32,563 bases of DNA from CALFXN01 sp937957815 (GCA_036788195.1 DAIQNX010000034.1:1-32563), one strand, 5' to 3'. Shown: positions 16,063 through 23,876, counted from the stretch's first letter. Numbers and translations are program-made. Notes: a model not told the origin generated them from the letters alone.

Positions 16063-16479
16063 CTACACCTTGCCGAGGATGAGCAGGGAGACGATGATGC
16101 CGTAGATTGCGATCCCTTCCGCGAGGCCGAGATAGATGAGTGTCGTTCCCAGCATTTCCGGTTTCTCGCCCACGAGACCGAGGGCGGCTGCGCCGACCAT
16201 TCCGACCGCGATCCCGGCTGCGATGCAGGCGAGGCCGGTGGAGATCCCGGCCGCGATGAATCCCATGCCCGAAGAGCCATCCGCGGCGACGGTCTCGCCC
16301 GCCGCGGATGCGGACGAGACGAACCACGGAACGCACGCCGTGAGCAGAAGCGTAAGGAAGAGCACGGCGGATGCGATCGCGAGAACCGCGTGGGGACGTT
16401 TCACGGCATGTCTCCGAAGCCGGAATCCGATGGAAATCACGGCGATACAGACACAGGGAAGCGCGAAGAGCGCATTCAC
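16063..16479 (-). CDS. atpK: V-type ATPase subunit K (membrane rotor proteolipid)
   Basis: Subunit K forms the membrane rotor ring. The 138-residue product has two N-terminal hydrophobic segments (about 1-19 and 31-53) and then the classical c-type hairpin: helix GFIAAGISTGLACIAAGIAVGMVGAAALG (73-101), polar loop LVGEKPEML, and helix TLIYLGLAEGIAIYGIIVSLLIL with the ion-carrying carboxylate E121. The N-terminal part ends in SSASAAGETVAADG and may be a signal-like region or a degenerate first hairpin. GTG 16479 is chosen because it overlaps the subunit I stop (GTGA) and has AAAGGAG 10 bases upstream. The Gln and Ser/Thr ligands of Na+-binding rotors are not seen. The ion is discussed as a separate finding. 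Confidence 0.9.
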   Translation of the reverse strand: MNALFALPCVCIAVISIGFRLRRHAVKRPHAVLAIASAVLFLTLLLTACVPWFVSSASAAGETVAADGSSGMGFIAAGISTGLACIAAGIAVGMVGAAALGLVGEKPEMLGTTLIYLGLAEGIAIYGIIVSLLILGKV

Positions 16480-18455
16480 GAGCGACCAACTCCTTTCGTT
16501 CCGACAGTCTTTCCTGAAGCCGGGGACGACCATGTGACCGGGATAAACGGACGTCCTCCGCCGGAGAAGAACTTGCCGAAGAACTCGTAGTATTCCAGGC
16601 GGAGCGTCTGGATGAAGACGATCAGACCTTCCAGCGAAACGATGAGAATGTGCCCCGCGATCAGGATGAGGAGGCGGGCGATGATGCCTCCCGGAAGGTG
16701 CTGGACCATGTCCGCGAGCATGAAAACCGCCATCGAAAGCCCGGCGTGATTCAGGGCGAAGGCGGCGAGACGCATGAACGATGCCGTGTTGCTGACGAAG
16801 GAAAGAAGGTGGTGCAGCGTCGAAAACGTATGGACGACCGGGCTTTCCCGATGCTTTTTCCGCGCTTCGCGCCGAACGAGAAAATCCGAGAGCACGTTGC
16901 CGAAGAGAACGACGAGAAAGAGTGCGGCGATGGCTCCGCCGACGACGGTTCCGGAAACGGGGAACGGGTGGCCGGCGAGGATCGCCCACACGGGAAGCGC
17001 CATGGTCCAGTAGAGCAGGAGTCCGGCGAGTCCATGTCCGTCGAAGAGCATTTCTCCGAACTCCCGGCGCTTGTATCGGATGCGGATATTGACGAGAATC
17101 CCCACACTCAGGGAAATGATTCCAACGGCCATGGCGGCGACGATGAGCGCGTTCGCGTCTTTCATGGGAGAGATCCAGAGCGGACGGAGCAGGTTCTCGG
17201 ATCCGAAGACGCTGCCGTAAAGCAGGCCGAAAACGAAGGAGGAGACTCCGGACAACGCGAGGATATGCGCGAACGTCGGCTTCATCATTCCCCGCCGTTT
17301 CAGCAGTGCGGCCGCTCCTATGAGCATCGGGCCGTGTCCAGCGTCGCCGAACATGAATCCGAAGAAAAAACAGAAACTCAGCGCAACGAGCAGCGACGGA
17401 TCGGTTTCGCGATACGAAGGAAGGCTGTAGAGCGCCACGATGTCCTGAAACCACCGGACGAACGGCAGATTCCTCAGAAGAGTGGGGATCGTCCGTCCGG
17501 AGCGGTCCGCCGCCTGTCCGTCCTCGCTGAGCAGAATGACGTCCGGCGCCTTTTCCTTCAGGTATTCGCGGAGCATCGGCAGCGCGTCCTCCGGGAGCCA
17601 GCCCGAGACGACGAACATGTCCCCGAGTTCTCCCCGGCGTCCGCAGAGTTCGTAGACCCGCTGCATACAGTAAACGCGGTTATAGAACAGGTCGAGTTCC
17701 TTTCTGTGTCGCCCGAGAAACTCCTTCGCGGCTCTGGTGAGTCCCCCGATCGCGCGTTTGTGGTTTTCGATGCGGTGCCGGAGCGTCTCGAGCCGCCCTT
17801 CTTCCGTGTGAACGAGAAGGTCGGCGAGATCGTACCGCGTCATGTAGACCGAATCGAGCATATGGGTGACCTGATCGCGCATTGATGCGGGGGAGAAGAC
17901 GAAAAACCAGGCCCTGCGCTCCCGCCTGAGAACGGGAACGAGAACGACGGGCAACAGGGGAGCGGATTCCCTCAGTCGGGCGAAGTTGTCTTCCGTGACG
18001 CGGCCGAAGAAGACGTCGAACGTCGTTGCGGCAAGTGCCCCGCCGACGACGGAACCCGTATCCGACAGGGATTCGACGAAAAGAGACGCGGCCTGAAGTT
18101 CTTCCATCTCTTCGACGAGCTGTTGGCGGCGCTTTTCCCAAAGGGTCAGCCGCTCGGCCGTCGCTCGGATTCCCGAACGAGCATCGTCGAGCGGAAGGAG
18201 TCCGGTAACCTTGCCGAAGTCGGGTTGGGGAAGGGGTTCCCCCGCCGTGTCCCACACGGAACGCAACTGACCGAGAATCTCCTCGTACGGGTTGTCGCGC
18301 CCGGGCCGAACGCGCGAAAGCGTCGTCCGGTCCGTCATGAGCAGATCGAGCGGGACGGGCTGGAATCGTCCGGTCGCGAGGAGACGGAGCGCCACGCTCT
18401 CGACGGATTGTCTGGGGCCGACGAGAGTGACGCCGGACATTCGCACGATGCTCAT
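16476..18455 (-). CDS. atpI: V-type ATPase subunit I (membrane stator, a-type)
   Basis: Subunit I carries the ion half-channels and connects to the peripheral stalks. The 659-residue protein has a soluble, partly coiled-coil N-terminal half (to about 330) and a C-terminal half with about eight membrane segments. Recognisable stretches are FGFMFGDAGHGPMLIGAAALL near 385, the loop with GSENLLRPLWISPMKD, and the functional helix FVSNTASFMRLAAFALNHAGLS near 560, whose arginine is the essential stator residue. Start ATG 18455 overlaps the subunit C stop and has GGAGGTGA 10 bases upstream. The open frame continues upstream as an antisense-like stretch and is not used. The last bases overlap subunit K. 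Confidence 0.95.
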   Translation of the reverse strand: MSIVRMSGVTLVGPRQSVESVALRLLATGRFQPVPLDLLMTDRTTLSRVRPGRDNPYEEILGQLRSVWDTAGEPLPQPDFGKVTGLLPLDDARSGIRATAERLTLWEKRRQQLVEEMEELQAASLFVESLSDTGSVVGGALAATTFDVFFGRVTEDNFARLRESAPLLPVVLVPVLRRERRAWFFVFSPASMRDQVTHMLDSVYMTRYDLADLLVHTEEGRLETLRHRIENHKRAIGGLTRAAKEFLGRHRKELDLFYNRVYCMQRVYELCGRRGELGDMFVVSGWLPEDALPMLREYLKEKAPDVILLSEDGQAADRSGRTIPTLLRNLPFVRWFQDIVALYSLPSYRETDPSLLVALSFCFFFGFMFGDAGHGPMLIGAAALLKRRGMMKPTFAHILALSGVSSFVFGLLYGSVFGSENLLRPLWISPMKDANALIVAAMAVGIISLSVGILVNIRIRYKRREFGEMLFDGHGLAGLLLYWTMALPVWAILAGHPFPVSGTVVGGAIAALFLVVLFGNVLSDFLVRREARKKHRESPVVHTFSTLHHLLSFVSNTASFMRLAAFALNHAGLSMAVFMLADMVQHLPGGIIARLLILIAGHILIVSLEGLIVFIQTLRLEYYEFFGKFFSGGGRPFIPVTWSSPASGKTVGTKGVGRS

Positions 18456-19546
18456 GCGGGATTCACCTCCGCCTCGATGTCGCGCGACAGGAATCGGCGC
18501 GCGGAAGCGCGGTCGAGCCGATATCGGACATCCTCGATAATTGTGATGATGTCGAGGATTTCGATTTCGAGCAGCACGAGCCACGCGAGAACGACATGGA
18601 TGCCTGGGGTCCCGCTGTCGCGGACCCTGCAGGCGGTGTTTCGGATCAGGCGATACATGGAAGCTTCCAGGGCCATCTCCTCGATCTCGTTGCGCTTCGC
18701 CGGAATGGTGGAAAAAACGGACGCGTAATGCGACGACTCGATCAACGAACGGAATGAGTCGGGCGATTCCGCCCGGGCGAGCGCCGAAAGGAGTCTGAAC
18801 GGCGCCCTGTACCTCAGGCGGAGCAGCCGTCCGATGATTTCCTCGGGAGAGAGACCGAAAAAGCGCTTCGCGCGATAAATCCAGTACATGTTCAGGAGGT
18901 CCGCCCTGGTTCCGAGAAGAAGCAGAAGCTGCCGCTTCTCTTCGCCTCCCAGCGGAGCGAAGGAAGCGGTGAGAGCGTCGATGACGGACGTGTCGATCGC
19001 CATTTCTGCGGAAAAGAGCGTCTCTCCCTGGCGTCGCATCCGCCGGAGGGGTTCTTTCAGGACCTCGTGGAAGGGAGAACCGGAGAGCGCCGCGAGAACG
19101 TCTTCGATCGATTCGGCGGAGAGAAGACGTTCTCCGTCGACCGACGTGAGAGGAACTTTCGCGACCATGCGGCCGAGTATTTCCCGTTCTCCTCCCTGCG
19201 CCTGGACGAAGCGGAGGACGCGCTTGATCACGTCTCCGTCGAAACGGGCCTTCCACGACAGGAGGATTCTCCTGCGAACGGGGTCCGCGTAGTGAAGAAA
19301 CGGAAGCATTCTGGCGAACGGGACGAGATAGAGGCGCGCCTCAAGATCCGATCTGTGAAGCGTCTCGGGATGGGCGTCCCCGAAGACGTCTCCGTATCCG
19401 GAGACGCCGGACAGACAGACGGCGATCTCTCCGACCGTCGCGCACGCGAGCAGGGTCCGAAAGAGTTCGTTGGTCATCAGGGTTCCCGAAAGGGTTCGTG
19501 CCTTGACGGAAATGGCGGCGCGGATCCCGAAGCTTGAAATGCTCAT
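18452..19546 (-). CDS. atpC: V-type ATPase subunit C (rotor-stalk socket)
   Basis: Subunit C (the d-subunit family of eukaryotes) forms the funnel between the central stalk and the rotor ring. The 364-residue, all-helical protein lacks a membrane segment and shows the three-fold repeat character of the family. The N-terminal ISSFGIRAAISVKARTLS and the C-terminal LAWLVLLEIEILDIITIIEDVRYRL are typical. It is one of the most divergent ATPase subunits, so position is part of the evidence. The start overlaps the G/H subunit stop by four bases; the ribosome site is weak. The stop overlaps subunit I by four bases. Confidence 0.88.
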   Translation of the reverse strand: MSISSFGIRAAISVKARTLSGTLMTNELFRTLLACATVGEIAVCLSGVSGYGDVFGDAHPETLHRSDLEARLYLVPFARMLPFLHYADPVRRRILLSWKARFDGDVIKRVLRFVQAQGGEREILGRMVAKVPLTSVDGERLLSAESIEDVLAALSGSPFHEVLKEPLRRMRRQGETLFSAEMAIDTSVIDALTASFAPLGGEEKRQLLLLLGTRADLLNMYWIYRAKRFFGLSPEEIIGRLLRLRYRAPFRLLSALARAESPDSFRSLIESSHYASVFSTIPAKRNEIEEMALEASMYRLIRNTACRVRDSGTPGIHVVLAWLVLLEIEILDIITIIEDVRYRLDRASARRFLSRDIEAEVNPA

Positions 19547-19884
19547 TGCGCCGAGCTCTTCGATACCAGGGAAACGGCGATCTCGAGCGCGAGAGCGGAA
19601 ACGACGGAATCCGCACGTTCGCGGAACCTGTCTTCCGCACGGGAGCGATCCCGCGCGCCAAGCTGCAGGATCTGCGTCGCTTCCGCCTCTCCTGCGGTCC
19701 GTGCGTTCTCGATGATCGTCCGTGCCTGTTCCCGCGCTTCCGCTATACGCGCCTCGCGATCCGAGGCGAAACGTTGCCGCGCTTCCTGTCGTTTCACGGC
19801 TGCGGTTCTTTTGGCCTCCTCGACGATCGATTTCGCCTGATCTTCCGTCGCGATCAGCGTAGACAATACCTCCCGCAGATTCAT
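19543..19884 (-). CDS. V-type ATPase subunit G/H (peripheral stalk)
   Basis: The 113-residue protein is a continuous charged helix that would pair with subunit E in the peripheral stalk. The sequence MNLREVLSTLIATEDQAKSIVEEAKRTAAVKRQEARQRF shows the start typical of AhaH/G subunits: a short amphipathic segment, then EAxx-type repeats with Ala every third to fourth residue. Start ATG 19884 overlaps the subunit D stop (ATGA) and follows AAGAGG. A longer reading from 20685 covers subunit D in another frame and is a shadow. The exact subunit name differs between species (G in Thermus, H in archaea). Confidence 0.85.
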   Translation of the reverse strand: MNLREVLSTLIATEDQAKSIVEEAKRTAAVKRQEARQRFASDREARIAEAREQARTIIENARTAGEAEATQILQLGARDRSRAEDRFRERADSVVSALALEIAVSLVSKSSAQ

Positions 19885-20516
19885 CTTTTCCTCTTTGCCT
19901 CCTTTCGCCGGAGGAGTTTCTGCGCAGTCTTCATCCGCACGAAATCCTCTCGTTCCGCTTCTTCCAGCGATCCGGCGATCCTGGCCATATCCGCCTTCAG
20001 CCCGGGTATGACGACCTTTTCGAGCGCATTGACCCGCCGCCACGTCTTGCGGATATGGACCGCTAGGCGGTAGACGCTCGTTTCGACCTCGGCAAGACGC
20101 GCGATAAGGGAACAGACTTCCCTCGCCCTGAAAAACGCCATATCGAGCGAAGCCGAGGTCCCGTACCAGGAGTAGCATGGGAAAGGGGTGGAGGAAACGG
20201 GGTCCACGTCCGGAATCTCGGCTCCCATCACGGCATGGAGCCGGATCGTGAAATCCGATGTCTCGGGAACGGAGTGCGCGATGTCCTCGACGGTGTCGAT
20301 GCCGAGCGAAAGTCCGGCCGTCTGGAGGCTCGCGTACGCCTTTTCGAAGAGACGGCGGGTAGTCCGCTGGATTTCCCCGGCCTCGTGAATACGTCGGGAC
20401 AGTTCCATCATAAGGACCTGTCGCTTCCGTTCGAGGATGTCGTGGCCGCGAAGCGCGAGGGTGAGCGCGCTTCCTGCCCGGACGAAGGCCCCTCTCGTAG
20501 GTGGCGTTTTCCGCAT
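19881..20516 (-). CDS. atpD: V-type ATPase subunit D (central stalk)
   Basis: Subunit D is the rotating shaft inside the A3B3 hexamer. The 211-residue product is mostly two long helices. The N-terminal half has the D-family pattern GHDILERKRQVLMMEL near 24, and the C-terminal half has VYRLAVHIRKTWRRVNALEKVVIPGL near 148, the most conserved D signature. The middle carries a short hydrophobic stretch (DPVSSTPFPCYSWYG) that would sit at the stalk tip. It is the first gene of the operon, which is unusual. The start follows a G-rich tract rather than a standard Shine-Dalgarno, about 20 bases from the predicted transcription start. The stop overlaps subunit G/H. Confidence 0.94.
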   Translation of the reverse strand: MRKTPPTRGAFVRAGSALTLALRGHDILERKRQVLMMELSRRIHEAGEIQRTTRRLFEKAYASLQTAGLSLGIDTVEDIAHSVPETSDFTIRLHAVMGAEIPDVDPVSSTPFPCYSWYGTSASLDMAFFRAREVCSLIARLAEVETSVYRLAVHIRKTWRRVNALEKVVIPGLKADMARIAGSLEEAEREDFVRMKTAQKLLRRKEAKRKR

Positions 20517-20540
20517 GCGTTTCCCCCCCGATACGTCGCA

Positions 20541-20546
20541 TTATAC
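20541..20546 (-). promoter_or_regulatory. Promoter -10 box of the V-ATPase operon
   Basis: On the minus strand this is a consensus TATAAT, 24 bases before the atpD ATG. A -35 box at the right distance is poor (CAACCG, 20569-20564). It lies back to back with, and its upstream part overlaps, the promoter of the secreted 562-residue protein. Confidence 0.65.
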
Positions 20547-20566
20547 CCCCGCGCGCACTTTCCGGT

Positions 20567-20594
20567 TGCGTAACGCGCGCGAAAAGATACAATA
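20567..20594 (+). promoter_or_regulatory. Promoter of the secreted 562-residue protein
   Basis: TTGCGT (20567-20572) and TACAAT (20589-20594) are separated by 16 bases. The leader to ATG 20643 is about 40 bases and holds AAGGAGGTGG as ribosome site. Both elements are close to consensus. Confidence 0.65.
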
Positions 20595-20642
20595 CTTCTA
20601 CATGATCGTGATGCACCGTCAATCTCAAGGAGGTGGGTACGA

Positions 20643-22331
20643 ATGAGGCGGAATATCCGAGGTCTCCAGATCGTCCTTCTCGCACTATGTATCCTTCCTG
20701 CCGCTGCCTTTGCGGCGGGAACGCCGCTCAAACCGGCGGACGCGCTGCTCCCATGGACGGCGGAGTCCCAGTATCTCGTGGGACACGTCGAAAACGTCCC
20801 GGAACTGGCGAAAACGGTCCTCTCATGGAGCGCGCTCTCCGGTGACGCGTCCGAGGAACTCGGACTCGAAGAGGCGAGGGCGATCATCGATCAGCTCCCC
20901 TTCGTTTCCGTGGCGGCCGGCGGAGGCATCGGCAAGGGAGTCCTTCATGCCCACATCGCGGCGACCGTGAAGGAATCCTTCCAGCCCATGCTTGGCAGGA
21001 TGGTGACGGGAACCCTTACGTCGGATGACAAGGGCACCTTCGGAGCTTTCGGCATCCAGCTCGAAGGGCCGTTTTCTCCGAGAGAGAACGTTTCCGTCTA
21101 TCGGGTTCAGGGACTCTCCTTCGGTCCCATAGGGTTCTATGTCGGCGCGAAGGAAAACCTCCTGCTCATGGGATTCACGGCCGACGAAGTGCTTGCGTGC
21201 ATGGACGCGCTTGCGGATCCCGCGAAACGGATCAACGTGCCGCGTGCCTTCAGGGAACCGAACTTCTTCCTGTTCAACGACAACGGCCTGCTCCAGATGG
21301 GGCTCCTCGCCGGCGGTGTCCCCGTGCTTCTGAGGGACGTCGTTCATTTCGAGGCGGCCTTCGGCATGAAGGGCGACGACTGGTCGGCCGGAATATCGAC
21401 GAACCTCGCGAAGGCGATGTTCAGCGCCGAGGATCTCGCGAAGTTCGCTCCCGTAAAGACCCAGCCGTTGCTGATCGGCGGGGGAAGCGTCGTCTCCGTG
21501 ATGCACACTCCGCTCGTGTTCGACCAGTTCCGCCGCTCGCTGCTCCAGTATGGCGGCGAGGAGGGGGCGGACGCCTACAAGGAGATCACCGAAGGCATCA
21601 GGCAGTTCGGGCTCGAAGAGGACGACCTCAGGAATCTGCTGACGGGAACCGTGACCGCCGTGATCGGCGGCACGGCGAACTACGCCGGAACGGCCGGCCC
21701 CGGAGCCTACGTGGTCCTGAACGGACAGGGCGACGCGGCGAAGAAGGTCTACGACGCCCTGTCCGGTGTGGTTTCCGGTCTCGGCGCGCCTATGGAACAG
21801 CCGAAAGTCGAGGGATGGGACTCCGTGACCGCACTCGACATGATGGGAACGCTGACCTTCGCGGTCAAAGGCCCGACGCTGCTTCTCGGCGTCCTAGACG
21901 CGAAGCAGCTCGCGTCTCCGGCGAAGCCGTCGCAGGAACTCGCGACGCTTCTCGCCCGGAACGATCTCTACGGGTGGATCTTCCTCGACAACCAGGAGCT
22001 CCTCAAAGAGCTTCTCAACGTCGTGAAGAATCGCGAACACTGGCGGCAGTTCATGGGGTCGGATACCGACGACGTGATGAAGGGAATCTTCACGATCCGC
22101 GACGCGGTCGCGAGAATGCGTTCCTTCCGGCTCGAGGCGTCCGGTCTCGATACCGTCCGGATGATTGTCGGCATGGTTGTCCCCGGAGGAGATGTCGAGA
22201 AGGCTTGGATGGAAGCGGCCTCGGCGTGGAAGACGGATGTCGAGATGCGCCGCAAGGCCCTCGAAAACGCGAAGGAAGCTCCGAAGGATCTCCAGAAGAA
22301 CCCCAAAAAGGACGAGAAGAAGTCGAACTGA
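20643..22331 (+). CDS. Secreted protein of unknown function, 562 residues
   Basis: The protein begins with a signal peptide (basic MRRNIRGLQ, hydrophobic core to about 20, likely cleavage after AAAFA), and no lipobox cysteine follows. It has no later membrane segment, so it should be exported to the periplasm or beyond. The mature part is acidic and has repeated strand-helix units with short hydrophobic strands (QYLVGHVENVPEL, GFYVGAKENLLLMGF, PLLIGGGSVVSVMH, AYVVLNGQGDAAKK, YGWIFLDNQELLKE). This recalls DUF3352-like secreted proteins, which I cannot confirm. The C-terminus is a Lys-rich tail. The ribosome site is strong. It is transcribed divergently from the V-ATPase operon and may be read on into gdhA. 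Confidence 0.8.
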   Translation: MRRNIRGLQIVLLALCILPAAAFAAGTPLKPADALLPWTAESQYLVGHVENVPELAKTVLSWSALSGDASEELGLEEARAIIDQLPFVSVAAGGGIGKGVLHAHIAATVKESFQPMLGRMVTGTLTSDDKGTFGAFGIQLEGPFSPRENVSVYRVQGLSFGPIGFYVGAKENLLLMGFTADEVLACMDALADPAKRINVPRAFREPNFFLFNDNGLLQMGLLAGGVPVLLRDVVHFEAAFGMKGDDWSAGISTNLAKAMFSAEDLAKFAPVKTQPLLIGGGSVVSVMHTPLVFDQFRRSLLQYGGEEGADAYKEITEGIRQFGLEEDDLRNLLTGTVTAVIGGTANYAGTAGPGAYVVLNGQGDAAKKVYDALSGVVSGLGAPMEQPKVEGWDSVTALDMMGTLTFAVKGPTLLLGVLDAKQLASPAKPSQELATLLARNDLYGWIFLDNQELLKELLNVVKNREHWRQFMGSDTDDVMKGIFTIRDAVARMRSFRLEASGLDTVRMIVGMVVPGGDVEKAWMEAASAWKTDVEMRRKALENAKEAPKDLQKNPKKDEKKSN

Positions 22332-22349
22332 CCTGCCCTGACGGGCAGG
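22332..22349 (+). other. Short hairpin directly after a stop codon
   Basis: CCTGCCC (22332-22338) and GGGCAGG (22343-22349) pair over 7 bases around a TGAC loop, starting at the base after the stop codon at 22329-22331. There is no T run, so it may be a 3' stabilising stem rather than a terminator. Confidence 0.45.
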
Positions 22350-22381
22350 CACCTCGCTGAACTTCACACTCGGGACGACGA

Positions 22382-22422
22382 ACGACAGGCGCCTGCTCAT
22401 GTGCGAGCATGGCGCCTGTCGT
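22382..22422 (+). terminator. Strong 12-bp hairpin, probable terminator or attenuator
   Basis: ACGACAGGCGCC (22382-22393) and GGCGCCTGTCGT (22411-22422) form a perfect 12-bp stem. Inside it TGCTC (22394-22398) pairs with GAGCA (22405-22409). It is followed by GATTTTCG, a short T run. It may end the secreted-protein transcript or attenuate transcription into gdhA. Confidence 0.65.
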
Positions 22423-22439
22423 GATTTTCGCCGGGGAAG

Positions 22440-22567
22440 CGACCGACCCTTCGGGCGGGGGCGGAAAAAGAGGTGATCCAAAAGGAAGCTGCGGTCGGTC
22501 GGAGGATGACGGAATGAGTATTGAAGGCTCCGGAGTCGAATCCGTCCGGGCCGATCGCCCGGACGGA
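22440..22567 (+). promoter_or_regulatory. Structured leader of gdhA
   Basis: Two further perfect pairings precede gdhA. CGACCGACC (22440-22448) pairs with GGTCGGTCG (22493-22501) around a 44-base purine-rich insert, and TCCGTCCGGGC (22541-22551) pairs with GCCCGGACGGA (22557-22567) around CGATC. The second stem ends seven bases before the gdhA ribosome site. No -10/-35 pair stands out within the stretch 22332-22590. I match it to no named riboswitch class. Confidence 0.5.
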
Positions 22568-22603
22568 AACAACGGGAGGAGAGACGACAGATGGCGAAGA
22601 TGA
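22514..22603 (+). CDS. Possible 29-residue leader peptide before gdhA
   Basis: An ATG at 22514 lies eight bases after GGAGG (22501-22505) and opens a short frame (MSIEGSGVESVRADRPDG, then an Arg/Asp-rich end) that stops at TGA 22601-22603, 13 bases into gdhA. Ribosomes on it would open the 11-bp hairpin 22541-22567 and end next to the gdhA start, which would allow translational coupling. The composition is not clearly protein-like, so this is only a candidate. Confidence 0.25.
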   Translation: MSIEGSGVESVRADRPDGNNGRRDDRWRR

Positions 22604-23838
22604 ACCCGTTCGAGATGTTCCTGAAACAGGTGGACGAGGCGGTTCCGTACCTGAGTGTGGAACAGGAGTACATCGATATCCTCAAGGAACCGAAGGAAGT
22701 TCTGGAGGTCAGCATTCCACTGAAACTGGACGACGGGACGATCCAGATGGTCAAGGCATGGAGATCGCATCACAACAACGCGCTGGGGCCGTACAAGGGA
22801 GGGGTCCGGTACCATCCGAACGTTTCGCGCGAGGAGGTGACGGCGCTCTCCGCATGGATGTCGATCAAATGCGCCACGGCGATGCTTCCCTACGGAGGGG
22901 GTAAGGGCGGCGTGCGCGTCTCGCCGCACGACCTCACGAAGAACGAGCTCGAGCGCCTGAGCCGGGCGTACGCTCTCGCGATCGTCCGTTTCACGGGAAC
23001 CGACGTCGACGTCCCCGCCCCGGACGTCTACACCGATCCGCAGATCATGTCCTGGTTCATCGACACTTACGAGAAGATCGTCGGCAGGAGCGAGCCCTCC
23101 TGCTACACCGGCAAGCCCATCGCGCTCGGAGGATCGCTCGGGCGCGGCGACGCGACCTCGAGAGGCGGGATGTACGTACTCCGCGAGGCGCTCAGAGAGC
23201 TGAGACTTCTGGGGAAACCCCTCACGGCGGCAATCCAGGGATTCGGAAATGTCGGCGGTAACGCCCACAAGCTCTTCGGGGAGATCGGGATAACGATTGT
23301 CGGAGCCGCTGACAGCAAGGGAGGCGTCTATAACCCGAAGGGGCTCGAATACGCGCCCCTCGTCGCGCACAAAAAGAACAGCGGAACGGTCGCGGACTAT
23401 CCGGAGGGCGATCGCGTCACGACGGACGACATCCTCGAACTGCCCGTCGATATCCTCATTCCGGCAGCGCTTGAGGGCGTGTTGACCGAAACGAACGCGA
23501 GCAGGATAAAGACGAAGATCGTTCTCGAGCTTGCGAATGGTCCCACGACGCCTGCGGCGGAACAGATACTCACCGACAACGGGGCGCTCGTGATCCCCGA
23601 CGTCCTCGCGAATTCCGGGGGCGTGACGGTGAGCTGTTTCGAGTGGATCCAGGGGCGATCGGGAGACTACTGGACCGAGAAGACCGTTCACGAAAAGCTC
23701 GACGAGCGGCTTTCGATGGCTTTCCGCGAGATCTGGGAGATCAGAAAACAGCACAATATCCGCATGCGACAGGCGGCATACGTCCGGGCCATAAGCAGAA
23801 TTGTCCTGGCCATGCGCTTCCGGGGAATCTGGCCCTGA
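22591..23838 (+). CDS. gdhA: Glutamate dehydrogenase (Glu/Leu/Phe/Val family)
   Basis: The enzyme interconverts glutamate with 2-oxoglutarate and ammonia. The 415-residue length is that of the hexameric bacterial/archaeal enzyme. Visible are GPYKGGVRYHP at 66-76, KCATAMLPYGGGKGGVR at 93-109 with the catalytic lysine K105, the catalytic aspartate in PAPDVYTDPQIMSW (D145), and the Rossmann loop GFGNVG at 217-222. An acidic residue follows in GAADSKGG, which is more common in NAD-linked enzymes, but cofactor choice is not certain. The start has GGGAGGAGAG (22574-22583). In amino-acid fermenters this enzyme runs in the oxidative direction. A 14-bp terminator hairpin follows. Confidence 0.95.
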   Translation: MAKMNPFEMFLKQVDEAVPYLSVEQEYIDILKEPKEVLEVSIPLKLDDGTIQMVKAWRSHHNNALGPYKGGVRYHPNVSREEVTALSAWMSIKCATAMLPYGGGKGGVRVSPHDLTKNELERLSRAYALAIVRFTGTDVDVPAPDVYTDPQIMSWFIDTYEKIVGRSEPSCYTGKPIALGGSLGRGDATSRGGMYVLREALRELRLLGKPLTAAIQGFGNVGGNAHKLFGEIGITIVGAADSKGGVYNPKGLEYAPLVAHKKNSGTVADYPEGDRVTTDDILELPVDILIPAALEGVLTETNASRIKTKIVLELANGPTTPAAEQILTDNGALVIPDVLANSGGVTVSCFEWIQGRSGDYWTEKTVHEKLDERLSMAFREIWEIRKQHNIRMRQAAYVRAISRIVLAMRFRGIWP

Positions 23839-23876
23839 TCGGCGCACGGCAGTCTGAATACAGGCTGTAAACGCCA

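Noticed and set aside
22440..22501. Glycine or glutamine riboswitch before gdhA
   Set aside because: The conserved core sequences of those classes were not seen; only generic stems are present.
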